A DNA stretch of 64,000 nucleotides, taken from contig WFMF01000023.1 of the NCBI GenBank assembly GCA_011033025.1, positions 124,001 through 188,000 on the forward strand, given 5' to 3'. The notes beneath the pieces were generated by a model that was given only the letters and a program-made list of their open reading frames with translations, had not been told where the DNA came from and did not search any database. This document shows, piece by piece, positions 23,401 to 33,570 of this stretch. The stretch is from Beroe forskalii. Lineage: Eukaryota; Ctenophora; Nuda; Beroida; Beroidae. Numbering within the stretch: position 1 is the stretch's first letter; every line of letters starts with the position of its first letter. The translations under genes and the position numbers were made by a program.

Positions 23401-26400
23401 TCTGGAAGGGAAGGATTCACTTATTTCTTTATTTCACATTCACTTAGTCGCACAATATGATACTTACTCAACAAACTCTCAACGGAAAGCTTCTCTTGGA
23501 AAACCTTCGGTAAAATAATGAAACTTTAGAAGTGATGGCCTATGCTGATGTTTCCAATTGACATTCGCTAATTCACACTTTCCAAAGAGACTGATTTAAT
23601 CGAATATTCTGGAAGAAGAAGGATCATTACTTCATTAGTGACAAAGTTCACTTATTTCACATTCAATTATTCACTTGGAGAGTGTTTTGAATATATGTAT
23701 GTTATAGGAGTGAGAATCCTTGGTGGTGTTTCCAATTGACATTCACGCTTTCCAAGTGGCACTATGATCGTTCACAAGCTTGAAAGACGCAGTCAAAATC
23801 ATATGCTGTTCAAACTCCCCTTATTTCTGAGAAAACATATCATTCCATATCTCATTTCAGAGGAAGACTAACCACACGCACCAAATGACTATGATCATGG
23901 TGATGAACATAGCCCTCACAGACCTTCTCAACGGTCTGTTCAGTGCTAGTTTCAATGCAGTCAACCTCTTCAGAGAGGACTACCCTGATCCAGAAACCAA
24001 GGTGAGGACTGACAATATAAATACAATTCCAAGGGTACCCTTTCAAGTAAATTTGAGGAGTTTACCTCCCAGTGTTGCCATGTCATCTATAAGTATTTCT
24101 TTGGCCATTTCTTATTTTTAACTTTTGATTTCTAACTTTTATATAGGGTCTGTCTTTACAAATGTAATTTGACCATATGAATTCTAATTCTAATTCTACT
24201 GTTCTAAAACACAATAAATTATGTACAACACCAAGGTATGTATGTGTGTTCTGAAAGCCACGAATTTCAGGGGCGAAACCGTAGGAAACAGAAGAAAACC
24301 TTTTTATACTTGTTGGAATTTATTCGAGCAAATTTCCAAAATCTGTCACAAAATGACTAGACACAACTTGCTGACTTGGGTCTAGCTCTCAAGGCAAAAG
24401 TCAACAAATTATGTCTTAGAAAGTGGAGTTGGATGGAAACGGTGGATTTACCATTTTGTAACTTCATTCATTTAAAATCAAACTCCGATTATTTCAGAAA
24501 CAACCATAGCTCCCTCATTTCAGATGATGTCGGTTTTGTGTAACTTCTGTGGACTATTAATCCACTTCATTTCAGATGATGTCGTTTTTGTGTAACTTCT
24601 GTGGACTAATCCACATCATTTCAGATGATGGCGTTTTTGTGTGACTTCTGTGAACTCATCCACTTCATTTCAGATGATGGCGTTTTTGTGTAACTTCTGT
24701 GGGCTCATCCACTTCCTAACGACCCGATCCAGCATCTTGTTAATGATGGCTCTAAGTGTGTTCCGGTACATTGCTGTCAAGAAGCCAACTCTCTGCTGCC
24801 ACAAGAGCTGCATCAAGGTATTTACTATTTTAATGGATTTAAATATACTCAAATAGTTCAGCTTTATAATGATTCAAATAGTTCTTTATTCTCAGAGGGG
24901 GATGGGCCGAAGCCCAGCGGATGGGAACAAGTCCCGTTCTTTTCCCAGGTCATCTGGCATTTTGATTGTCCAGTTTTATTGTCCAGAGTAGTTCGTAACA
25001 GTCCGTACCATGACAGAAACTCTTATTGACGCAGCAAGGGCACACCTTTAACATAGCTTTATTCAATGTCAAATTATAAAACTACCCAATCATCTTCTGT
25101 TGTAGAACAGAGGCTTAAACTGGTGTCAAGGTAGTGTCAACTTAGTGTCAATAGTGGTTTCAAGTAGTTTAACTGAGTCAATTTGATGTCATGAACTGAT
25201 CTTTTGATCACTTCGAACTATTTTACGGTTAAACTGTCGCTGTGCCGTCACTTTGAAATCTCTATGAAGTTACAACAGCTTATTATCATACACGTGGAAA
25301 GGGTTTATAATGTCACAAAGATATAAAGTGTTCTTTTATATGAAGGGGTACTTAAAGCTTCATTAAATGACATCCACTCCCAGTTAAATAAACTCGTCAA
25401 CTATATGTCAAATAAAGCTTTAGTTGCGTCGGTCATGGACTAATCATTGAAGTTGATCAGGTGCGGAACCTATACCAGCCAAAGCCGCTCATCTCAATTA
25501 AAACTTTAATCAAAGTTTCGCTCAGATCAAAGCCACTGCATTAGAAAGTTTAACATATTAATGTTTCAAGATCATCTGGTGGACTGTGGGCTTCTGTTGG
25601 ACCATCTCCCTGGTCCTCACCTTCATGCCCTACTACTTCAACACTCACTACATCTACTGGAGCGAGGTCTCGCATTGCACGTGAGTAATGAGCCGCGCAG
25701 TGCACGTGCGTAGTGCGCTGCGCATTGCACGTGAGTAGTGCGCCGCGCAGTGCTCGTGCGCATTGCGCATGAGTAGTGAGCCGCACGCGAACAGTAGGCG
25801 AGAGGAAGGATTAAAAGATCATAGCTCAGAGTAGAGAGTTGATCCGTCTATTGATTGAGCGCGACTTTAAAACATTAATCTATTTCTAACCTACTCAATC
25901 TCACCTACTTATTAAAACTCATTTCTCCAGAAATATTTAAATATTTCTCAAGACATTAATGAACAACCCTGCCCCCGTTTATATTTCTCAACAGTGCTGA
26001 AAGTAATGCTTTGAATATTTTACTTTAAATATTTTACTAAAAGGCCGATGCAATCAAATCATTAAACACAATCTAACCCCTGACAATACCTCGACACGTT
26101 CCACTACTCTAACCCCTGACATCTGAATCAGTTCACCATTCTAAACCCTGATAATGACGACAACCCCTGACAATACCTTGACACGTTCCACTACTTTTCT
26201 AACTTCAAACTCCATTTATAAGTTAATACTCGAACCCCAGCCCTACTTTTCCATTAATGCCTAACCACTCCCACTTATATACCAGGTTCCATTCTAAACC
26301 CCTGAAGACGACAACCCCCTGACAATGACGGACACGTTCCACTACTTTTCTAACTTCAAACTCCATTTATAAGTTAATACTCGAACCCCTGCCACAGGTT

Positions 26401-29400
26401 CCACTACTCTAACCCCCTGACATCTGAATCAGTTCACCATTCTAAACCCTGATAATGACGACAACCCCTGACAATACCTTGACAATACGTTCCAGTTTTT
26501 GATCCAAACCCGTTTTATAATCTAACCCCTAGGTTCCACTATTCTTTTATACCAGGTTCTTACCTATTAAAGGACGGCATACGGACATGTGAGTTTCATT
26601 GAGGCTACGAGGCCCAGCTGGCTAAATCCGTCTTCTTCTGCAAATTCATGGGCCAGGTATATGGATAATTGTAAAATTATAATATAAACTTTTAACTCTA
26701 AACTTTTAACTCCCATCGGCCATCATAGATGTATATTTGGATTCGTTTTGGATGATCAAGACGTTTAAGTTAATTTCAAATTCAATGTTTCACTCTAAAT
26801 TTCAATTTTCCCTTTTTTACATTCTACACATACACTGGCCAGGTACTACTGTTTTTGATTGTAAACTACAATCTAAAGTAGAAATATTGTTACTTCTTGC
26901 CTATACAAGCATACACGGGCCATTGGGCTACTGAGCCAGGTACCTTTCTTAAAAGTGTTAAGATTGCAAGACTAAGATAGAAAAACTTTTAATTCTCTCC
27001 ATAAACTTATTAAAATAATTTAAATTTTTCCAATATTATAGATGGGTTCGTGACAAATTAATTTTTTTAAATAAAAAGACTTTTAAAAAGCTTCGATAGC
27101 AAAAATTTACATTCTATTTCTAAAATAAAGAAGCATTAATAAACTTTTTACATCTAAATTTTAACCTTACCGCCAAAGTAACTGACAAATAGCATATTAC
27201 TAGAGCCTCCATTTTTATCCGAGGCCAGAAAACGCACCTATCATTAGGCTAGGAGGGTCCTGCCATCCTCCCGCAACTTTAAATTATAGTGGCTCTGTTA
27301 CATGGTAATACTCAAATTTAATTGCACAAAGTTGCACTGTGAATTTCAAATTTTAAACAATGATTAATTTTTCTGGACTTGTGCCAAACCACCACAAGAT
27401 CTCACAACAAAACATCCTCAGGTTTCACGATGATATTCTTCACGCTGCTCATCCTGGCTCGCTTAGGGAACCTACATCTCAAGATACAGCGAGGAAAGGG
27501 CCTGGTAAGCACCACACGTTGCATGATTCTTATTATACCCCAGGACTATAATTTACATACTCTGGTCAAATACCCCACGTTCACAAACATTTACATATTC
27601 TGGACTGAAATATTCTGGTAAAATACTGACAAACTCAGGACTCACTCATTCCGGTCAAGCATTTACATATTCTGGTTAAAAACTCACAGTAATATTACCC
27701 TTTTTACACAATTGGATGGGCTACTCTTATTGGATAGGCTACTTTAATTTGATGAACTACTTTAATAGGATAGATCGTAGCACATTGTCCTATACTATTT
27801 TTGATGTTAGCACGAGTAGTCACTAAGACATTGACCCATTTGTAACAATAGTGACGGCAGTCAGTGCCCTGTGCTAAAGTCATTTACATAATTGGGTAGA
27901 AATAAGAATAGTCACAATGGTGTTACCTTTCTTAATTGCCAATTATCTTAGTTACAATATTCCCCGCTGGCCAGTTCTCTGTCCGGAATAGCAATCCACG
28001 TTGTAAGACATGGAGTTAAAGATGGTAACAGAGTTAAATGTTTAGATGGTAAATATTAAGATGGTACTACTTAGATGGTATCATGGTTCAATGCTTCATA
28101 CTCGCCACCTATAAATATACGGCGTACCTGTTTACCCATAGTACAGTTTCAGCCTATCAGCGCGCGAGATTCGTACGATACCGCGTGCTGATTGGCTGCT
28201 CTCTGGCGTGGGTAAACTACCTTATCATAATATGCTTATGTTATGGAGCAATGACTCTGCGGATAGAAATTATGAGGGTTTGAAAGAATGTTTCAAAATA
28301 TGTTTCAACATGATAATATGATGATGACACCATACTCAAATTTTATGGCGTGCAAAAATGAAGGGATTTTTTGCAGAATCCCTAAATTTGTGCCGCAGAA
28401 ACATGTCTCGTAGGTAGGTGTATCGTAAACCAGCATGTCGTCAGGTTGTGCCAATTTAGTAATATATTCTATCTCTAAGTGACAAAATATTCTTAAGAAT
28501 TAGTGACAACCATGTGAATAATGTTCGGCTTAATTGTGCTGAAAATATGTGCACTATACGTGTTTCTGAATATTACATTAATATGAGAATACGGCTATTT
28601 TTGACCCAATATATTAAATATACTGTGCTAAATATAAACGGAAGATATAATAGAATGTAGAAAAGACGTTTACTGATGGTATGGATCTTTCCAAAACCAG
28701 GAAACTGATGTCTTTTATTGACCTTTCCAACAAAAAATATGTCATAATATCAATACTATGTCACGATAATACAAAGTCTATCCAGAATTTATCTGATAAC
28801 ATTTTCACATTCGCCATATCCAAAGCCTGTCATAATATCATGTCAATAATCCGTGACCCCTCATGCAGAAAACAAAGATTAAGTGGATACAATTTTTAGT
28901 GAGTTAGTTTCTGTCTGTGTTTTTGCGGATGGATAATATGTCTGGCACGACCGATAGAGCATGTATTACCAGCACGAATTCTCAATCATAAAACTATCTC
29001 CCTGATTCAGTTACATATATAAATTCAGAGGTATAAAGAATGATCCTCTGACTTTCTAAAGATCAGATCTTCTGAAAAATCTTCTGAACAATCAATGACT
29101 CTTTCATAAAAAAGGACGAAAGGAGCAATCAATCATATGGTCATGCAGGCCGTTGTTTTTTCTGTGAAATCCCATAATTTCGTCTCTACGCTGTTGTAAA
29201 GGTTGCTAAAAAGCACCCTATGTATGTAAGCTATCGTGTTTTGTAAGATTCTATATGCGCTAGGGCATGTCAGTTTACCCATATACTACACAGTAACTAC
29301 TGACCAATCAGCGTGAAGCATGATAAAAATACCGTGTGCTGATTGGTCAACAGGCTGTGTGGGTAAACTCATGTGCCGATAATAAAACGTATCTAATCCA

Positions 29401-32400
29401 AGATTTTAATGTAAAATGTAATCCACCATGTCTGTCCGTAATTATCGTACGAATCAATGTTTTCTTGTTTTTTTTTGTCCAAGTCGTTGAATACTGCTAA
29501 CGACATTATTTGTTTACTGGAATACTGGAATCATAGTTCCAGTTAAAATATTGCTGTTTGATCACTATACGTTTTTTGTCTATGGTAACCGGTAAGTAAT
29601 CATCCCAACCAATATCGAGTTTGTTTTCATCCAAGATAGTAATTTGTTTCCGTTTAGTGTTTACACCCCAGTTCATGGAAATTTCAGTGTTTGCATGCAT
29701 CTCGCTAATGATTTTTCTTGCAACATTTCTTAATTGCGTAATTACTTAACAACTTAATTGCCTAATTACGACAACAGGAAAAACAGAAACAATGTTTGAA
29801 TCTGGGCACAAGATTACCTTGGGAAATCTTCTGAGCTTTCACGAAATAGACATAAATTCTCTCTTTTATCTACCGAATTTCATCTTTCCCTGACTTTAAC
29901 AAAAATGATTACCACTCTGCAACCTCAATATTATGGTTACAATAAATTTAGATAATATCTACCTAAGTCCTTAATAATATCAGTCTTTATTTTATGCTAA
30001 CAATTGCAATCTTTACCTCCCTTCTCTGGGCACTAACAATCTCTGCCAATTGGTGAAATGTGTCACGGTCGAGCAGTGTGAGGGCGTAACCTCTCTGACC
30101 CCTTTTAATGCTAATATGCTATGATCTGACCACCTTTTGTGCTAAAATCTGGCCCCCTTTTAATGCTAATATCTCTGTGCTATAAACTTAGAAGTCTCTT
30201 CTAGCACTAACACCCTCCCTCCTTCTAGAAGAGTAACAGAGAGGACAGCCTACACGCCAAGGCAGCTGTCTCGACCCTCCAGATCCTCCTGTTCTTCGTA
30301 TTCACTTACGGGCCTTGGTAAGTGTGATGTCATTATCAAGGGTTAAAGTGGGGTATTGATGACGTCATTATCTGGGGTTAGAGTGGGGAGTTGGTGACGT
30401 CATCATCAAGGGTTAGAGTGGGGTGTTGATGACGTCATTATCAGGGGTTAGAGTGGGGCGTTGATGACGTCATCATCAGGGGATAAGAGTGGGGAGTTGA
30501 TGACGTCATTATCTGGGGTTAGAGTGGTGAGTTGATGACGTCATTATCAGGGGTTAGAGTGGTGAGTTGATGACGTCATTATCAAGGGTTAGAGTGGTGT
30601 ATTGATGATGTCATTAACAGGGGTTAGAGTGGTGTATTGATGACGTCCAATTACTCTGAATTACCTTGGTTTTGCGTGATAGAGCATGGGTCTGGACAAT
30701 GGTAGAGGATTATAATCGCTATAATTACAGTTAATAGAACCACTGGTAGATCCTCCTCCTAGGTTCCTTCCCAGCTAATCAGCATATTCAGGAACATTCT
30801 AATTCTCCGTGAGAATAGTCCATAGCTCGCACATAATTTATATGCATATATAGAAGGGTCTTGATTAATCAAAAGAGGAGGGCCTAGCCGAATATTTTAA
30901 ATGTTATGAAGGCACATATATTGTTCATGGGAAATATAACAGCTTGGTGACGTCACCAATTCCCCATTATTTCACATGATAATGACGTCACTCTCAACCA
31001 CCTACTTTCCGTGCTGGGTAGTGAGTAGTGTGGGTAACCTATTGCGGGTGACGTTGGTAATAGCCAATTACTGGAGGGAGTGCTAATATTAGCTGCTATT
31101 AGGGGAGACACAGGGAACTGTAATATAAGCACTGGGTCGACTAGTAACTACTCACCTTGGGAGAAAAGGCTGATAAGATTTGGACTTGAGAAGGGTGAAA
31201 GGATATAAAAGGTTGTCTCTCACAAGATTACCTAATGCAATATGCACAGGGTCGAAAATTGACTGCTTGCCTGTGCTTGAGGAAATTTCAGACATGGTCG
31301 ACCATGATCACGAACTGCTTATGTCAGGCAGATGGTAAAATGGGTGATAGTACTTGGGTTAAGGCAGATGGTGATAAGAATACTGAATGGATATAGTTTG
31401 TCTCTCTCACAGGAGTAGCTATTGTCCTATTGTGAAGTTCATAGTAGGTGCTAAGTAGTAACAGTGTTATGATATAGGTTGTGAGTCACAACTTGTGACA
31501 ATGCATTATGCAAGGCATTGATAGTCAATGTGGGGCACAATTAAAGGAGATGTACAGGGTCGACAATTAACTGCTCGCCTGGGATTGAGGCAAAACCTGG
31601 GTGATAAGGATGGAGATAATGGAAATTTAAGACATTAGTGGTCTACCATGATCACGAACTATTTATCTAAGGCAGATGGTGAAATGATAATTTTAAATTT
31701 TCAGCTCTTCACTTCTCCTACGTGGGCAGATGTTGACCCTAAACGATGCTGAATGGATATAGTAGGTTTGTCTCTCACAGGAGTAGCTATTGTTCTATTG
31801 TGAAGTTCTAGTAGGTGCTAAGTAGTTACAATGTTAGGTCGTGACTATCTGACAATATGCATTATGCAAGGCTAGTGTTAGTCAATGTGGGGCACAATTA
31901 AAGGAGATGTAGGTAAGATACATAAACCAATGATAAACAATGCCAGATGATGTAAAATGGGGTGTACTAATTGGTACCAGGTGCCCATGAGGTGAGATAT
32001 GGCCCCAATTTAACTCCTCTGATTTACCCCTCTAAGTCTTATGACATGTGGATAGTATCTCTGATACTTTGACTTCTGAGATTGGAGTAACGCCCTGCCG
32101 AGTAGAGTGTTACATCTCTTAATATTTGAAGACTGAAGTAATTAAAATTTAAACCATACCTGCATGTAGGGGTCCAATCTCCCCTGAATTTTCAGCCTTT
32201 AACAAAAATTGAATCCCCTAATTCTTAGTTGGATAACATTTGAATTTGAACCACTTCTTATTTCCAGGTGGATAACGTCTCTGATCCACTATTTCGACAT
32301 GAACGGCTACGTGGCCTCTGAGAGTTGCGCTCAAGGACAGTTCCTGAGATGCACCTTGGGATGTGAGTGCGATTTACTATGTCAAGTATTTACGTTCTAG

Positions 32401-33570
32401 GAACCCTTCATTATTGTAACGCTTCATAGATTTTTGTCCTGAAAAACTATGTCCAACTTCTTAAATTTGCAATCAACTTGTCCAAAAAGCTTGCCCAAAT
32501 TTTCCAGATGATTATTACTCCCTCTATTCTGAATCCCCCTTCAATATTTCAGCTCTTCACTTCTCCTACGTGCTGTTTGTGTGCATGTACCTGATGGTGT
32601 ACCTAAACGCTGCCGTCAACCCTCTCATCTACTACTACAGGTATGTGATGACGTCATTATCAGGGGTTAAAGTGGGGCGTTGATGACGTCTTTATCATAG
32701 CTTTTACTGGTCGATTGATGACAACACATTGTTAAGTTTTTGCGCCTGTGATAATTCTAGTTGAATCCCACAATATGACCCCAGTTCACACGATTCACTG
32801 TAACTGGATAGTGCCGCTATAGATGTCAAAGTCAAAGACCTGATGATTTTGTTAAAAAGAGCGTAATCAGTGTTTAATACTGGGATATTCGGTTAAAGAT
32901 GCATATTTATCACGCTTTATTATGCGGATCAATCGGAAGCACCGACCCTTCACTTTTATAGGCCGATAGATGGTACTAATTTCATGGGTTCATGGCACCC
33001 AATAACAGTCAAAGAATCCGACATCCTGATTCCTGATGATCCCAGGTTTTCATGGGTTCATCCCAGGTTTTCATCAAATAACAAACTTAATATCTAAGAC
33101 TCTAATATTTCGATCATTTCAGGTTATTCAAGCGCTCCGCCCGGCTCAAGAAATCCAACATGAACCGAAACCTCCCCTCCGTCAACGGTCACAACCAGCG
33201 CCCCTCCCTAGTGAGCAACGCTTACAGGTCACGAGACACCCTCTCCACCTTAGAACCCACTCCAGTACCAGACCCTTCAAACAAACACAGGAAACAAAGC
33301 GATGTGTCCAGCACACGCTACAGCACGCCAGAGAGTGTGCCCCTAGTCCCTCCCACTCAGAAGAACGGGACACTCCAAGTACCGAGCAACAACCACCACC
33401 ATGTCCCCAGGAAGATGGTGGGGAACCACAGGGCGCAGTCCCCGCCAACACTCACGGAGGGCGCGGTGGTGGAGGGGAATGGGGCGGCACCCCAGAGGAG
33501 GACTTCTTATGGGGTGTGCAGGGCCGTCGTGACTGATAATAGAAAACTGGCGAAATATACTTCTTGTTAG
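20160..33570 (+). CDS. Class A (rhodopsin-like) GPCR gene, overall span
   Basis: Ten exons encode a seven-transmembrane receptor that would act at the cell surface and signal through G proteins. TM hallmarks seen: GN in TM1 (TVGNLASLIYV), NIALTDLL in TM2, the TM3 cysteine and an FRYIAV end (the usual Asp of DRY is replaced by Phe), Trp in TM4, VFTYGPWW in TM6, NPLIYYY in TM7, then a basic helix 8 (RLFKRSARLKK) and a Ser/Pro/His-rich tail. Intron phases agree at most junctions. The exact exon between TM4 and TM5 is unresolved. The N-terminus is also unresolved: no upstream exon was found, and the first Met in the TM1 exon is at 22295. The ligand is unknown. Several exons carry splice-site echoes in the flanking intron. 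Neuropeptide or amine receptor subfamilies are possible. Confidence 0.88.
20466..22276 (+). repeat. 64-bp array of acceptor-plus-exon copies
   Basis: I count 28 copies (most exactly 64 bases apart, a few 65-66) before the real exon. Each unit holds a branch-point-like cctaac, the acceptor tgtttcag, and about 44 bases identical to the start of the receptor TM1 exon (atcgaatgggataggaagat onward to gggcagtgtttg). Because 64 is not a multiple of three, successive copies cycle through all frames. Variants (for example a copy with gcgtgcatggctg near 21325 and 21660) recur, which points to block duplication inside the array. Confidence 0.95.
22277..22402 (+). CDS. GPCR exon: N-terminus and TM1
   Basis: Acceptor tgtttcag (the last unit of the 64-bp array), then 42 codons, then donor gtaggat. 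It encodes MDIALGSVCLLLSLL and TVGNLASLIYV, the first membrane helix, followed by KINWNVGNK. It starts and ends in phase 0. If Met 22295 is the initiator, the extracellular N-terminus would be only a few residues, which is unusually short. An upstream exon is more likely. Confidence 0.85.
22403..23860 (+). other. GPCR intron with ~210-bp tandem duplications
   Basis: Contains two good copies and one partial copy of a block of roughly 210 bases (starts near 23225, 23430 and 23630). Shared words are caacgaactctcaacggaaag / caaactctcaacggaaagc, gttatggcctatgctg and tcgaatattctggaag. No coding is seen. Confidence 0.6.
23861..24001 (+). CDS. GPCR exon: TM2
   Basis: Acceptor catttcag and donor gtgagg bound 47 codons in phase 0. 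It encodes RKTNHTHQ (first intracellular loop), then MIMVMNIALTDLLNGLFSA, in which ALTDLL holds the conserved TM2 Asp (position 2.50, family knowledge), and the first extracellular loop. Confidence 0.9.
24515..24673 (+). repeat. Three echoes of the TM3-exon acceptor
   Basis: Three extra copies of catttcagatgatg(t/g) plus cgtttttgtgtaacttctgt start at 24524, 24576 and 24625, before the real exon start at 24674. Spacings are 52, 49 and 49 bases. Each copy has a usable polypyrimidine-AG. None of the spacings is a multiple of three. Confidence 0.95.
24674..24817 (+). CDS. GPCR exon: TM3 and second intracellular loop
   Basis: Forty-eight codons, phase 0, donor gtattt. It encodes MMAFLCNFCGLIHFLTTR (containing the TM3 cysteine that pairs with the second extracellular loop in this family), then LLMMALSVFRYIAVKKP. 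The DRY motif is FRY here, so the conserved acidic residue is absent. That is known to occur in some receptors and can alter basal activity. Confidence 0.9.
24818..25570 (+). other. GPCR intron 3
   Basis: No coding is visible. Short gtgtcaa-type repeats occur near 25120-25200. Confidence 0.5.
25571..25680 (+). CDS. GPCR exon: TM4 and start of extracellular loop 2
   Basis: Acceptor atgtttcaag, donor gtgagt. Starts in phase 0 and leaves two bases. It encodes IIWWTVGFCWTISLVLTF (TM4 with Trp) and PYYFNTHYIYWSEVSHC, whose Cys is the expected partner of the TM3 cysteine. Confidence 0.88.
25681..25785 (+). repeat. Donor-site echoes, ~25-bp period
   Basis: The exon end plus donor (cgcattgcac|gtgagtaatg) is repeated as gcagtgcac|gtgcgtagtg, gcattgcac|gtgagtagtg, and degraded copies, with donors at 25681, 25706, 25731 and 25756. 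The segment is much more GC-rich than the surrounding intron, in keeping with an origin from exon sequence. Confidence 0.92.
25900..26570 (+). repeat. Complex direct repeats in GPCR intron
   Basis: Segments such as ctaacccctgacatctgaat, acaacccctgacaatacc, cacgttccactactttt and ctccatttataagttaatac recur two to three times between 26080 and 26540. They include degraded TGACGTCA-element words (accattctaaaccctgataa). Confidence 0.75.
26573..26656 (+). CDS. GPCR exon between TM4 and TM5 (boundaries uncertain)
   Basis: A coding-like segment ends at a donor after gggccag (gtatat). Reading A (26573-26656) is phase-compatible with both neighbours but gives a hydrophilic loop (SFIEATRPSWLN). Reading B, in another frame, gives YEAQLAKSVFFCKFMGQ, which looks much more like the start of TM5 but needs different junctions. 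I cannot decide between them by eye. Similar ggccaggta words recur at 26834 and 26936. Confidence 0.45.
27399..27504 (+). CDS. GPCR exon: TM5
   Basis: It encodes FTMIFFTLLILARLGNLHL followed by KIQRGKGL (third intracellular loop), donor gtaagc, ending in phase 0. The start is either 27399 (acceptor accacaag, adding SHNKTSSG) or 27422 (acceptor atcctcag), depending on which reading of the previous exon is right. Confidence 0.72.
28130..28217. mobile_element. CCAAT-hairpin MITE copy (clean)
   Basis: The ends gtttaccc and gggtaaac are exact inverted repeats. Inside, cctatcagcgcgcgag pairs imperfectly with cgcgtgctgattggc. It is 88 bases long and non-coding. Confidence 0.8.
29273..29368. mobile_element. 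CCAAT-hairpin MITE copy (clean)
   Basis: Bounded by gtttaccc and gggtaaac. The inner arms are tgaccaatcagcgtg and gtgctgattggtca. With the 28130 copy it defines the family ends. Confidence 0.82.
30229..30317 (+). CDS. GPCR exon: third intracellular loop and TM6
   Basis: Acceptor ccttctag, donor gtaagt, phase 0 in and two bases left. It encodes KSNREDSLHAKAAVS, then TLQILLFFVFTYGPW. TYGPW occupies the place of the usual CWxP in TM6, with the Pro kept. Confidence 0.88.
30318..30655 (+). repeat. Array of ~9 TGACGTCA elements at a donor site
   Basis: It begins within the donor (gtaagtgtgatgtcattatc) and repeats a unit of about 36 bases: gatgacgtcattatcagggg plus ttagagtggggcgtt. Most units contain the full palindrome TGACGTCA. 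Dispersed single copies occur across the window and another abuts the donor at 32641. Confidence 0.92.
31200..31930 (+). repeat. ~310-bp tandem duplication in GPCR intron
   Basis: Two diverged copies (about 31235-31555 and 31556-31910) share acagggtcgaaaattgactg / acagggtcgacaattaactg, accatgatcacgaactgctt / accatgatcacgaactattt, acaggagtagctattgtcct and tcaatgtggggcacaattaa. Confidence 0.8.
31698..31755 (+). repeat. Remote echo of the TM7-exon acceptor
   Basis: tttcag followed by ctcttcacttctcctacgtg is an exact copy of the acceptor and first 20 bases of the TM7 exon (32553-32572). It is followed by a diverged ccctaaacgatgctgaatgg resembling tacctaaacgctgccgtcaa of the same exon. It lies one exon upstream of its source. 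Confidence 0.88.
32268..32362 (+). CDS. GPCR exon: end of TM6 and extracellular loop 3
   Basis: Acceptor tatttccag, donor gtgagt. The junction with the previous exon completes Trp. It encodes WITSLIHYFDMNGYVASES and CAQGQFLRCTLG. An echo of the acceptor (cttagttggataac, AG ending at 32228) lies 39 bases upstream. Confidence 0.85.
32553..32640 (+). CDS. GPCR exon: TM7
   Basis: Acceptor aatatttcag, donor gtatgt. Takes one base from the previous exon and leaves two. It encodes SLHFSYVLFVCMYLMVYL and NAAVNPLIYYY. NPLIY is the NPxxY motif that defines TM7 of class A receptors. Confidence 0.92.
32641..32695 (+). repeat. TGACGTCA element fused to a donor site
   Basis: The donor gtatgtgatgacgtcattat runs straight into the element (caggggttaaagtggggcg), ending with a second gatgacgtc. 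The offset from the splice site is nearly the same as in the intron starting at 30318. Confidence 0.85.
33123..33570 (+). CDS. GPCR terminal exon: helix 8 and cytoplasmic tail
   Basis: Acceptor atcatttcag. It completes the codon after TM7 and reads LFKRSARLKKSNMNRN, the basic helix 8, then a Ser/Thr/Pro/Asn-rich tail with NNHHHV and ending RKLAKYTSC, stop TAG. The tail is about 149 residues. A CKYTSC-like cysteine end could be lipidated, but this is inference. It is more GC-rich than the introns. A ccaggttttcat(gggttcat) duplication lies about 60 bases upstream of the acceptor. Confidence 0.9.

Larger units (their letters stand above)
27505..30228 (+). other. GPCR intron with MITEs
   Basis: A 2.7 kb intron containing two CCAAT-hairpin MITEs (28130-28217 and 29273-29368) and short tandem words near 30100-30200 (ttttaatgctaatat). 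A minus-strand open frame at 29506-29700 has no supporting features. Confidence 0.6.

Noticed and set aside
25550..25786. 78-codon minus-strand frame
   Set aside because: It is antisense to the TM4 exon and its donor echoes.
29506..29700. 64-codon minus-strand frame in a receptor intron
   Set aside because: The composition is mildly protein-like, but it has no splice-site context, partner exon or recognisable domain.
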